Source: an uncultured Bacteroidota bacterium
GTDB lineage: Bacteria; Bacteroidota; Bacteroidia; Flavobacteriales; Flavobacteriaceae
Reading direction: 5' to 3'
DNA: 40,351 nt
NCBI GenBank assembly: GCA_903839195.1
Contig: CAIMBK010000061.1
Location: forward strand, 1 to 40,351
Positions 1-9,453 of the stretch are shown here, piece by piece. The position numbers and the translations under genes were made by a program. Position 1 is the stretch's first letter, and each line of letters starts with the position of its first letter. The notes beneath the pieces were generated by a model. The model saw nothing but the letters and a program-made list of their open reading frames with translations. It did not search any database and was not told the DNA's origin.

Positions 1-993
1 CACAGAGAATTTCATGATCCAAATGTCGTTCAAGTTTCCACTTTGCTTTCCATAAAAACAGGAGGTTGCCCAGAAGATTGTGGTTATTGTCCCCAAGCTG
101 CTCGTTATCACACCGATATTGAAGGTAATGATTTAATGTCGGTAAGTCAAGTAAAAGCACAAGCTTTACGCGCAAAATCAAGTGGTTCTTCGCGAGTTTG
201 TATGGGTGCCGCATGGCGAAATGTAAAAGACGGACCTGAATTTGATCAAGTTTTAGAAATGGTGCGCACCATTAATAAATTGGATATGGAAGTTTGTTGT
301 ACGCTAGGAATGATTACCGAAAACCAAGCCCATCGACTTGCAGAAGCTGGTTTATATGCCTATAATCACAATTTAGATACCTCTGAAGAATATTATAAAG
401 AAGTAATTTCTACTCGCGGATTTGAAGACCGTTTAGAAACCATCGAAAACGTTCGTAAAACCAATGTAACGGTTTGTAGCGGCGGCATTATCGGAATGGG
501 AGAAAGTATTGAAGACCGCGCCGGAATGCTAGTAGCGCTTTCTACATTAAATCCACAACCCGAATCGGTGCCAATAAACGCGCTAGTTGCCGTGGAAGGA
601 ACACCGATGGAAGAAGAAAAACCAGTCGAAATTTGGGAAATGATTCGTATGGTGGCAACCACCAGAATTATCATGCCCGAAACCCAAGTGCGACTTTCTG
701 CAGGAAGAACGAACATGAGTCGCGAAGGACAAGCCATGTGTTTCTTTGCAGGAGCCAATTCTATTTTTGCAGGTGATAAATTACTTACAACCCCAAATCC
801 CGATGTAAATGAAGACATGAAAATGTTCGAAACTTTGGGTTTAATAGCACAGAAACCTTTTATCAAAATAATGCAGCCCAAAACGGTTGAAGCTGCCGAT
901 TCGCAATTTCAATCTTTAGGTGAAAAACCAAAATGGACCCGACCGGAACACAAAATTGAAAGAAACTTAGAAGCTTCAGGAAAGAAAAAATAA
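1..993 (+). CDS. bioB: Biotin synthase, 5' end truncated by window edge
   Basis: The reading frame is open from base 1 (HREFHDPNVVQVSTLLSIKTGGCPEDCGYCPQ); radical SAM CxxxCxxC (CPEDCGYC) and GGIIGMGE typical of BioB. The ORF-track start at 43 is internal. Confidence 0.97.
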   Translation, partial: HREFHDPNVVQVSTLLSIKTGGCPEDCGYCPQAARYHTDIEGNDLMSVSQVKAQALRAKSSGSSRVCMGAAWRNVKDGPEFDQVLEMVRTINKLDMEVCCTLGMITENQAHRLAEAGLYAYNHNLDTSEEYYKEVISTRGFEDRLETIENVRKTNVTVCSGGIIGMGESIEDRAGMLVALSTLNPQPESVPINALVAVEGTPMEEEKPVEIWEMIRMVATTRIIMPETQVRLSAGRTNMSREGQAMCFFAGANSIFAGDKLLTTPNPDVNEDMKMFETLGLIAQKPFIKIMQPKTVEAADSQFQSLGEKPKWTRPEHKIERNLEASGKKK

Positions 994-1012
994 TTTCCTA
1001 TCGTATAAAAAC

Positions 1013-1040
1013 AAATCCCGAAACCAATCGGGATTTTTTT
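1013..1040 (+). terminator. Rho-independent terminator after bioB
   Basis: AATCCCGA (1014-1021) / TCGGGATT (1028-1035) perfect 8-bp stem, 6-nt loop, followed by a T run. Confidence 0.85.
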
Positions 1041-1073
1041 ATCTTTAGCTTTTAAAATATATGATTTTCTCAC

Positions 1074-1556
1074 ATGGATAAAAAGAAATCTACTTATTGT
1101 TCTTTGGAAGAAGCCACGCAAAAACTCGAATATTATTGCAGCTATCAAGACCGCTGCCATAAAGAAGTCGAGGAAAAATTGCGTTCTTTGAATATGATTT
1201 CGCAAGCATCCGAGCAAATAATTGGGCATTTGATCGAGCATAATTTTCTCAATGAAGAACGATTTGCTTGTAGTTTTGCGCGGGGAAAACACCGCATCAA
1301 GCATTGGGGAAAAATCAGAATTATCAACGAATTGAAGTTTCGAAAAATCTCGAAATACAACATCGATTCTGCCTTAAAAGAAATTAGTTTAGAAGAATAT
1401 TCAACAACATTTCACCAACTTTCCGAACGCCATTGGGAATCAATTAATGAAAGAAATTTGAACAAAAAGAAAAAGAAATTTTGCGATTTTTTACTCCGAA
1501 AAGGATTTGAAAGTCAATTAATTTATGAGAAAATGAACGATTTAATTAGAGAATAA
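1074..1556 (+). CDS. recX: Regulatory protein RecX family
   Basis: 160 aa, RecX-like helical repeats (LNEERFACSFARGKHRIKHWGKIRIINELKFRKIS). Confidence 0.85.
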   Translation: MDKKKSTYCSLEEATQKLEYYCSYQDRCHKEVEEKLRSLNMISQASEQIIGHLIEHNFLNEERFACSFARGKHRIKHWGKIRIINELKFRKISKYNIDSALKEISLEEYSTTFHQLSERHWESINERNLNKKKKKFCDFLLRKGFESQLIYEKMNDLIRE

Positions 1557-2714
1557 TTACGCTTTTGACAATAAAATACTCACGGCATTTCCGCCAAAAC
1601 CAACCGCATTAACCAATACTTTTCGGATCGATTTCACTTCCGATTTCACTTCCGTAAATGGAACTCCGACAAATTGATTGTGTTGCATCATAAGAATCGC
1701 CATTTCAATACTCAACATTCCTGAAGCGCCAAAAGTGTGTCCGATTTTCCATTTATTGGTCGTCAATAATGGAAGGTTTTCGCCAAACACTTTTTGGATG
1801 GCTTTCCATTCGGTTAAATCGCCCGTTTTGGTTCCTGGCGCGTGCATCACGATGACGTCAACGTCTTCCAAACGAGTATTTTGTAAAGCCATTTTCATCG
1901 ATTTTTGAAAACAATCGGCTTCGGCTGAAATCGAAATATTGTGTTCTAAAATTTCGGTGGCGAAACCAAAACCGTCAATGTAAGCAAGTGCCTTTTGCTT
2001 TTCTCCTTTTTCCAAACAACAAACGGCGGCGCCTTCTCCTAATATTAAGGTGTTTTTCTTTTTATCAAAATCCATTGCCCGACAAGGAAAAGCTTCGTTT
2101 TCATTGGCATAAATTTTTAAGGCTTTCATCTGCGCAACTGTAAAATCAGTGATTGGCGCCTCGCTACCGCCCACCAAAAACTTATCGGCCATTCCCGACC
2201 GAAGCCACGCAACGCCGTTTAAAACCGCATGCAACGCCGTTGAACAAGTAATAGAATGGGAAATTTCTGGCCCTTGACTTTGTAAATCATGAGCAACCCA
2301 AGAAGAAATATTTCCAAGAGTTGTGGTTGGAGAAGCTAAAGTTTGGGCTTTTCCTGTTTTTAAAAAAGTATCATAATGCTTTTCAAATAATTGGGTGGCG
2401 CCTCGAGAAGATCCAATATTAATTCCGAAGGAATCCTCCGATTTCCAGCCTGCCATTTCAATTGCTTTTCGAGAAGCCAAAATGGCAAATAACACAGAAT
2501 TATCTAGCGATTTGTATTTGGAATCCGATTTTTTTAGGGTTTCAATTTCTTGTTTTGAAATAGCGTCCAATGGCGCGCCAAATGCCGATTGGGAGTCAAA
2601 ATCAATTTCCTTAAAAAAATGCTGATCCGATTGGATGTTTTCCCAAATAGCGTTAGCATTGTTTCCTAAAGGCGAAATAGAAGCTATGGAAGTAATGGCG
2701 ATTTTTGAATTCAA
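1557..2714 (-). CDS. Beta-ketoacyl-ACP synthase family (KAS I/II-like) protein in biotin operon
   Basis: Thiolase-fold motifs: active-site Cys in SITCSTALHAV, His in VMHAPGTKTGD, His in KIGHTFGASG, C-terminal GFGGNA. Confidence 0.9.
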   Translation of the reverse strand: MNSKIAITSIASISPLGNNANAIWENIQSDQHFFKEIDFDSQSAFGAPLDAISKQEIETLKKSDSKYKSLDNSVLFAILASRKAIEMAGWKSEDSFGINIGSSRGATQLFEKHYDTFLKTGKAQTLASPTTTLGNISSWVAHDLQSQGPEISHSITCSTALHAVLNGVAWLRSGMADKFLVGGSEAPITDFTVAQMKALKIYANENEAFPCRAMDFDKKKNTLILGEGAAVCCLEKGEKQKALAYIDGFGFATEILEHNISISAEADCFQKSMKMALQNTRLEDVDVIVMHAPGTKTGDLTEWKAIQKVFGENLPLLTTNKWKIGHTFGASGMLSIEMAILMMQHNQFVGVPFTEVKSEVKSIRKVLVNAVGFGGNAVSILLSKA

Positions 2715-2822
2715 TTTCTTATTTGTTTTGGATTACAAAGGTCGCAAAGTTTTTAGTTAATTGGGAATTATAAATTGTGAAATATTGGAAACCGAATCAT
2801 TTTATTTATTCCAATTAAATGA

Positions 2823-4118
2823 TTAAATGATTTCAAATGCGTTTTCAATAACAGCATAAACTTTATTCAATTGTTCGTCAGAAATAATATAAGGCGGCAA
2901 AATGTAAACGATATTTCCAACTGGTCTTAAAACAATTCCATTTTCGATAAAAAAATCATAGAGTTGGTTGCGCAAATTTCCATAATACGCTTCTTGATTT
3001 TCGGATTTAATTTCTAAAGCAAAAATAACTCCGCGCACACGAGTGGTGGCGACTTTTGGATGGTTTTTTATATGATTTTGAAAAACTAAATGTTTTTGAT
3101 GGATTCTATTGATGTTGAGTTGCATTTCTGGTGTTTGCAATAATTCTAAACTTGCCAAAGCCGCTGCGCATCCAGTTGGATTTGCAGTAAAAGTGTGGCC
3201 ATGAAAAAGCGCTTTATTGATATCGTCATCATAAAATCCTTCAAAAATGGCATTAGTAAAAGTGGTAATTGCCATCGGAATTGTGCCACCCGTTAAGGCT
3301 TTTGACAAGCAAATCATGTCAGGTTGGGTTTTCAAATAATCGCAAGCAAAGGTTTTTCCCGTTTTTCCGAAACCAGTCATGACTTCATCGGCAATGGTTA
3401 GCACCTTATTTTCCTGACAAATTCGAATTAATTCATCCAAGGATTCCGGTTCGTACATGACCATTCCTGCGGCGCCTTGAACTAAGGGTTCGAAAATAAA
3501 TCCAGCACAATTGTTGTTATTTATCGCATTTCGCAAAGCCAAAAAACTCGCTTCTTCTTGTCCTTTTATTGGCACCGGAATCCGAACAACGTCAATAAAC
3601 ATGCCCTCAAAAGCTTGCGTATAAAACGAAATTCCACTGGCCGCCATGGCCGCAAAAGTATCGCCGTGAAACGCGTTTTCAAAAGCAATTAATGTTGTTT
3701 TTTGTTCGTTTTTATTATAAAAAAATTGAAAAGCTACTTTTATTGCCACTTCCACCGCGGTCGAACCATTGTCGGAAAAGAAAATCTTGTTTTGGTTTTT
3801 TGGTAAAATTTCGAGCAATTTTTCAGATAAAACTACAGCAGGTTCATGCGTAAATCCGCCAAACAAAACATGTTCTAATGTGGTTAATTGTTTGTAAATG
3901 GCATCGGCGATAAACCGATTGGAATGCCCGAACGGATTGACCCACCAAGACGCAATGGCATCAATATATTCTTTGCCGTTTTCATCCCAAAGTAACGCGC
4001 CTTCTCCTTTTACGATTGCAATCGGCGGTTTGGACGTTTTATGTTGCGTATAAGGATGCCAAATGTTTTGGCTGTCTCTTTCGGTTAAGTTCATATTATT
4101 GAAATTGATTTTTGCCAT
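2823..4118 (-). CDS. bioA: Adenosylmethionine-8-amino-7-oxononanoate aminotransferase
   Basis: IWHPYTQHKT N-terminus, class III aminotransferase motifs (FSDNGSTAVEVAIK, ADEVMTGFGKTG, LSKALTGGTIPMA). Confidence 0.96.
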   Translation of the reverse strand: MAKINFNNMNLTERDSQNIWHPYTQHKTSKPPIAIVKGEGALLWDENGKEYIDAIASWWVNPFGHSNRFIADAIYKQLTTLEHVLFGGFTHEPAVVLSEKLLEILPKNQNKIFFSDNGSTAVEVAIKVAFQFFYNKNEQKTTLIAFENAFHGDTFAAMAASGISFYTQAFEGMFIDVVRIPVPIKGQEEASFLALRNAINNNNCAGFIFEPLVQGAAGMVMYEPESLDELIRICQENKVLTIADEVMTGFGKTGKTFACDYLKTQPDMICLSKALTGGTIPMAITTFTNAIFEGFYDDDINKALFHGHTFTANPTGCAAALASLELLQTPEMQLNINRIHQKHLVFQNHIKNHPKVATTRVRGVIFALEIKSENQEAYYGNLRNQLYDFFIENGIVLRPVGNIVYILPPYIISDEQLNKVYAVIENAFEII

Positions 4119-4120
4119 TG

Positions 4121-4741
4121 CTATTGAAGTTCTAACAAATTCTCTCTAAACAAATCGGCGTATTCAGAAATTACATTTTGGTCAAAATACGGTTCGTTTT
4201 CGATTCTTCCAATGCATTTTAAACCTGTTTTATTTAAAATAATGGTTTCGGTAGCGGTGTTTTCATCACCATTAAAAATAATTCCAGCAATGTTAATTTT
4301 TCTATTTTTTAATGCTTCAATGGTCAATAAAGTGTGGTTAATACTGCCTAAATAATGACGCGAAACAATAATCACTTTATAATCAGGCTGAATTAAATCA
4401 ATAACCAAATCGGTATTGTTTAAAGGGACAAAAACGCCACCCGCTCCTTCAATTACAAGATGATTCGTTGTTTTTGGTTCAATTATGTTTTTTAAATCTA
4501 TTGTAATTCCATCCAATTCTGCAGCCAAATGCGGACTTGCAGGCGTATTAAATTGATACGAATTTGGAAAAATTATCGACTTTGGATTTGTGATTTTTGA
4601 CTTAATAAAATGACTATCGGAATTATCCAAATCTCCGGCTTGAATGGGTTTCCAATAATCGGCTTCCAGCGCTTCAGTTATTATGGCAGAAGCGATGGTT
4701 TTTCCCACATCGGTTGATATTCCTGTTATAAATAGTTTCAT
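4121..4741 (-). CDS. bioD: Dethiobiotin synthetase
   Basis: P-loop GISTDVGKT, WKPIQAGD, VIEGAGGVFVPL. Confidence 0.95.
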   Translation of the reverse strand: MKLFITGISTDVGKTIASAIITEALEADYWKPIQAGDLDNSDSHFIKSKITNPKSIIFPNSYQFNTPASPHLAAELDGITIDLKNIIEPKTTNHLVIEGAGGVFVPLNNTDLVIDLIQPDYKVIIVSRHYLGSINHTLLTIEALKNRKINIAGIIFNGDENTATETIILNKTGLKCIGRIENEPYFDQNVISEYADLFRENLLELQ

Positions 4742-4751
4742 TTTGATTATT

Positions 4752-4795
4752 TAACCGCAAAGTTCGGAAAGAATTTGCAAAGTTTGCAAGGTAAT
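4752..4795. repeat. Degenerate GCAAAGTT-type short repeat between bioF and bioD
   Basis: aaccGCAAAGTTcGGAAAGaatttGCAAAGTTtGCAAGGtaatt: four related units with roughly 9-nt spacing. Confidence 0.55.
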
Positions 4796-4810
4796 TGAAT
4801 TTAATATTGA

Positions 4811-5965
4811 TTAGAAAACCAAAGCGGAAAGTAGTTTCAATACTTCGGAGATTTCTTCCTTGGAATTAAAACTATGCAAACAAAATCGCAAACGTTCTTG
4901 GCCTTCGGGAACGGTGGGAGAAAGAATCGCTTTTACATCGAACCCTTTTTCTTGAAGCTGATTAGCAATGGTTTTTACGTTTTCATTTCCAGGAATAATA
5001 GCGCATTGAATTGCCGATTTACTTCTTACAAAAATAGGTTTTAATCCCAAAAGATTCTTTTCTTGGTTGAAATGAATAATGTTTTCTCGTAGGTTTTCAA
5101 GGGCTATTTTTTCGGTTTCCAAATGCTGATAGGCCACTAAAATTGTGGCAACCGAATGCGGTGAAAGTCCCGTTGTATAAATAAAACTTCGAGCAAAATT
5201 TACCAAATAATCCGATAATTTTTGATTGCCCAAAATGGCTGCTCCGTGACAACCCAATCCTTTTCCGAAAGTCACAATTCGAGCAAAAACGAAATCTTGT
5301 AAATGCAACATTTGAATAACTCCTTGTCCATTTTGGCCAAAAACGCCCAAAGCATGGGCTTCATCAACCACTAAATGGCAATGGTATTTTTCGGATATTT
5401 TTACTAATTCCTCTAAATTGGGGCAATCGCCATCCATTGAAAAAACACTTTCGGTTACGATAAAAATGGTTGTTGGTTGTTGGTTATCGGTTGATAGTTT
5501 AAGAAGTAATCGTTCTAAATCTTCGAAATCGTTGTGTTTGAATTTGTAGGATTTGGCGTTCGAAAGTTGAATTCCGTCCCGAATGGAAGCGTGTGATAAT
5601 TCATCAAACAAAATCAAATCGCCTTTTTGTGGCACGGTGCTAAAAAATCCAACATTGGCATCGTAGCCCGAATTGAAAATTAAGGCACTTTCTACTTGGT
5701 GGAATTTTGCAATATGATTCTCTGCTTCTTGGTATGTTTTATGATTACCAGACAATAATCTAGAGCCGGTGGCGCCGTTTTGAATAATTTTATTTTCAAT
5801 TAAATAGGAATGCGTTTCATGGAAAATAGCTTCCGATTTCGCAAAACCTATGTAATCATTGGAAGCAAAATCGATTCGATTATTGGGCAAAGCCAGTTTC
5901 CTCAAGGAATTGTTTTCAATTCGTTGTTCTAATTTAGAAGTTAGTGCTTTTGGAAATTGTTTCAT
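4811..5965 (-). CDS. bioF: 8-amino-7-oxononanoate synthase (pyridoxal phosphate-dependent)
   Basis: NDYIGFA, GATGSRLLSGNH, DELSHASIRDGI, VDEAHALGVFG, TFGKGLGCHGA. Confidence 0.95.
   Translation of the reverse strand: MKQFPKALTSKLEQRIENNSLRKLALPNNRIDFASNDYIGFAKSEAIFHETHSYLIENKIIQNGATGSRLLSGNHKTYQEAENHIAKFHQVESALIFNSGYDANVGFFSTVPQKGDLILFDELSHASIRDGIQLSNAKSYKFKHNDFEDLERLLLKLSTDNQQPTTIFIVTESVFSMDGDCPNLEELVKISEKYHCHLVVDEAHALGVFGQNGQGVIQMLHLQDFVFARIVTFGKGLGCHGAAILGNQKLSDYLVNFARSFIYTTGLSPHSVATILVAYQHLETEKIALENLRENIIHFNQEKNLLGLKPIFVRSKSAIQCAIIPGNENVKTIANQLQEKGFDVKAILSPTVPEGQERLRFCLHSFNSKEEISEVLKLLSALVF
5467..5494. repeat. Heptanucleotide tandem repeat inside bioF
   Basis: TGGTTGT TGGTTGT TGGTTAT CGGTTGA: four units with exact 7-nt period. 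Confidence 0.7.
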
Positions 5966-5971
5966 AGGCTA

Positions 5972-5979
5972 CAAAAGTA
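5972..5979 (-). promoter_or_regulatory. Candidate Bacteroidota -7 box (TActTTTG) for bioF operon
   Basis: CAAAAGTA on + strand = TACTTTTG on -; 6 nt upstream of the bioF ATG; no clear -33 TTG seen. Confidence 0.4.
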
Positions 5980-6032
5980 AGCAACTTTTATTTGTTGGTA
6001 TTTATTGATTTAACATTGTTTTATAGTAATTT

Positions 6033-6051
6033 ATTATTGTTTATCAATAAT
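6033..6051. promoter_or_regulatory. Perfect inverted repeat, candidate operator
   Basis: ATTATTG (6033-6039) TTTAT CAATAAT (6045-6051), overlapping the candidate -33 element and spacer of the DUF2975 operon promoter. Confidence 0.45.
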
Positions 6052-6064
6052 TTTTATATATTTG
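6037..6064 (+). promoter_or_regulatory. Candidate Bacteroidota sigma-type promoter of DUF2975 operon
   Basis: TTG (6037-6039), 17-nt spacer, TAtaTTTG (6057-6064); gene starts at 6090. Confidence 0.65.
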
Positions 6065-6089
6065 TACCAAACTTTAAAACATTATTGTT

Positions 6090-6611
6090 ATGAAAAAATT
6101 ACCAAAATTAAAAATGTCATGGGATATTTTACTTAGCGTTTATACAATGCTTACTATCATTTCAACAGCATTGCTTTTGGTTGCACTCTTTTTTAACGAT
6201 TTGCCAAATATAAACTCTTTAATCGGAGAAAATAAAATCAGTGCTATCGACAATTATATTAGAATCTTAGTTGTTCTAATGGCGGTTGGCAATGTAATGT
6301 ACATCATAGTCCTATTTAAACTTAAAAAATTAATTGATTTGTTTATGAACAATCATTTTTTTACAAACGGCTCTATTAACTTACTCAAACAAATTGGGAG
6401 TTATCTAAGTTATTCTACTTTGCTTATATATATGCCGAGTTACCTCTACAATACCTTTATTAGCTTTGGGAACACAAGTGGAGTTTTCGCACAAAGTCTT
6501 AGCAAAACTGCATTCCTATTTTTTATATTACTAGGGGTGTTTTTCCTAATTTTAAGCTATATTTTTGAGGAAGCAAAAACGATAAAGGAAGAAAATGATT
6601 TAACAGTATAA
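6090..6611 (+). CDS. DUF2975 family membrane protein (copy 1)
   Basis: Several hydrophobic segments, charged C-terminal tail IKEENDLTV, followed by YozG-type HTH gene. Confidence 0.75.
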   Translation: MKKLPKLKMSWDILLSVYTMLTIISTALLLVALFFNDLPNINSLIGENKISAIDNYIRILVVLMAVGNVMYIIVLFKLKKLIDLFMNNHFFTNGSINLLKQIGSYLSYSTLLIYMPSYLYNTFISFGNTSGVFAQSLSKTAFLFFILLGVFFLILSYIFEEAKTIKEENDLTV

Positions 6612-6614
6612 ATT

Positions 6615-7154
6615 ATGAAAAGTAAATCAACTTACATTTTAAAAATATTAAACGTTATCTCTTGGATAGTTTTTATAGGACTTTGTATAAAGGCAGGTGC
6701 GCTTTTGTATTCCTATTGGGTAAGTATGTATCTCAACGAGATTGCCGCTAAAAACCTATATTTGGGATTGAATTTATTTCAATTAAAAAGTTTTAGCGAA
6801 GGAGATTACTCGGCATTAGTTTTATGTATTATTGCTATTACAATAGCACAAGCCTTACTATTTTATACCGTAATTCAAATTTTCCAAAAAATCAATTTCA
6901 TTAGTCCATTTCACGAGACCATAAGTAAATTGATAAATAAAATGAGTTTAATTTCTTTAATAATAGGGCTTTTGAGCGAATTAACTGTGGCTTACTCTGA
7001 AAGATTTAGCGGCAGAGGAATGGACTTTCCTCATTTGACTGAGTATATCGGGCTCGGAAGTGCTTTTCTGTTTTTTGCAGGGATATTGTATTTTATTTCA
7101 CATCTTTTTTTAAGAGGGATTGAACTTCAACAAGAAAACGAATTAACAATATAA
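6615..7154 (+). CDS. DUF2975 family membrane protein (copy 2)
   Basis: Several hydrophobic segments, C-terminal tail QQENELTI matching that of copy 1; 3-nt gap to upstream gene. Confidence 0.7.
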   Translation: MKSKSTYILKILNVISWIVFIGLCIKAGALLYSYWVSMYLNEIAAKNLYLGLNLFQLKSFSEGDYSALVLCIIAITIAQALLFYTVIQIFQKINFISPFHETISKLINKMSLISLIIGLLSELTVAYSERFSGRGMDFPHLTEYIGLGSAFLFFAGILYFISHLFLRGIELQQENELTI

Positions 7155-7156
7155 CT

Positions 7157-7378
7157 ATGGCAATCATTGTAAACCTTGATGTCATGCTTGCCAAAAGGAA
7201 AATGCGATCCAATGAATTAGCAGATCGAATTGGAATTACTACTGCAAATCTATCGATATTAAAAACAGGGAAAGCAAAAGCCATTCGGTTTTCGACTTTA
7301 GAAATGATTTGTAAAGTCTTAGAATGTCAGCCAGGTGATATAATGGAATATGTAAATGAAAAAGAAAAACCCTTTTAG
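7157..7378 (+). CDS. Small Cro/C1 (YozG-like) helix-turn-helix regulator
   Basis: 73 aa; MLAKRKMRSNELADRIGITTANLSILKTGKAKAIRFSTLEMICKVLECQPGDIMEY. Confidence 0.92.
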   Translation: MAIIVNLDVMLAKRKMRSNELADRIGITTANLSILKTGKAKAIRFSTLEMICKVLECQPGDIMEYVNEKEKPF

Positions 7379-7397
7379 AGAAATTCTAAAAGGGTTT
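7367..7397. terminator. Bidirectional terminator hairpin between convergent HTH gene and atpC
   Basis: AAACCCTTTTAGA (7367-7379) / TCTAAAAGGGTTT (7385-7397), perfect 13-bp stem, 5-nt loop; left arm contains the HTH gene stop codon. Confidence 0.85.
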
Positions 7398-7418
7398 CAA
7401 TCTTATTTGTTAAATGTT

Positions 7419-7700
7419 TTAATCCACCAAAACAATCACTTTATTATCTTTCATTTCGATAGTTCCCGATTGGATTCCAAGGGTGAAATTTTGATCGTTT
7501 AGTTTGGTGAATTTATCGGCTACTTCTTTTCCGAAATCGAAAGTTGTTGCTGTAATTTTTACCAATCCAGCTCCTAAAGTTGAAACAATTGGGGCGTGAT
7601 TATTCAAAATTTGAAAACTTCCGCTAATTCCTGGCAAATGTACCGAAGTTACTTCGCCTGAAAATAATTTTGCTTCTGGAGATACTATTTCTAAAATCAT
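7419..7700 (-). CDS. atpC: F1F0 ATP synthase epsilon subunit
   Basis: MILEIVSPEAKLFSGEVTSVHLPGISGSFQILNNHAPIVSTL. Confidence 0.95.
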   Translation of the reverse strand: MILEIVSPEAKLFSGEVTSVHLPGISGSFQILNNHAPIVSTLGAGLVKITATTFDFGKEVADKFTKLNDQNFTLGIQSGTIEMKDNKVIVLVD

Positions 7701-7706
7701 AATTTT

Positions 7707-7772
7707 TGAGTTATGAATTATGAGTTATGAATTATGAATTTTTGGAAACTTATAACTTATAACTTATAATTT
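7707..7772. repeat. Two heptanucleotide-repeat arms forming an imperfect inverted repeat, atpD-atpC intergenic
   Basis: Left arm TTATGAA/TTATGAG x4 then spacer; right arm (ACTTATA)x3. The arms are partially complementary. Confidence 0.7.
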
Positions 7773-7774
7773 TA

Positions 7775-9289
<1,515 letters not shown>

Positions 9290-9319
9290 TTATGAATTTA
9301 AATATAGCTAATTCGATTT

Positions 9320-9337
9320 AAAAGAGTGGTCTCTTTT
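9320..9337 (-). other. Candidate 5'-UTR hairpin of atpD
   Basis: AAAAGAG (9320-9326) TGGT CTCTTTT (9331-9337), between the -7 box and the atpD start. Confidence 0.4.
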
Positions 9338-9345
9338 TCAGAGTG

Positions 9346-9375
9346 CAAAGATAAATTTTTATAATCAAAAATCAA
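9346..9375 (-). promoter_or_regulatory. Candidate Bacteroidota promoter of atpD-atpC
   Basis: Minus strand TTG (9373-9375), 19-nt spacer, TAtcTTTG (9346-9353). Confidence 0.65.
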
Positions 9376-9453
9376 TATTATTTTTTGAAAAAAGTATGAT
9401 TTTTTACGAATTCCGTCAGCGGTTGAAATTTGTACCAATAAAAGTGATTTAAA

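Noticed and set aside
393-881. 162-aa minus-strand ORF inside bioB
   Set aside because: Fully antisense to a confidently identified gene, no recognisable motifs; shadow ORF.
909-1304. 131-aa minus-strand ORF across the bioB end and recX start
   Set aside because: Runs through the bioB terminator and antisense to two real genes; no family resemblance.
2797-2830. AATCATTT ... AAATGATT inverted repeat near the bioA stop
   Set aside because: AT-only 8-bp arms with a long loop and a local TTAAATGA duplication; too weak to call a terminator.
5966-6089. Possible BirA operator upstream of bioF
   Set aside because: No recognisable TTGTAAACC-N-GGTTTACAA-type dyad was found, so not called.
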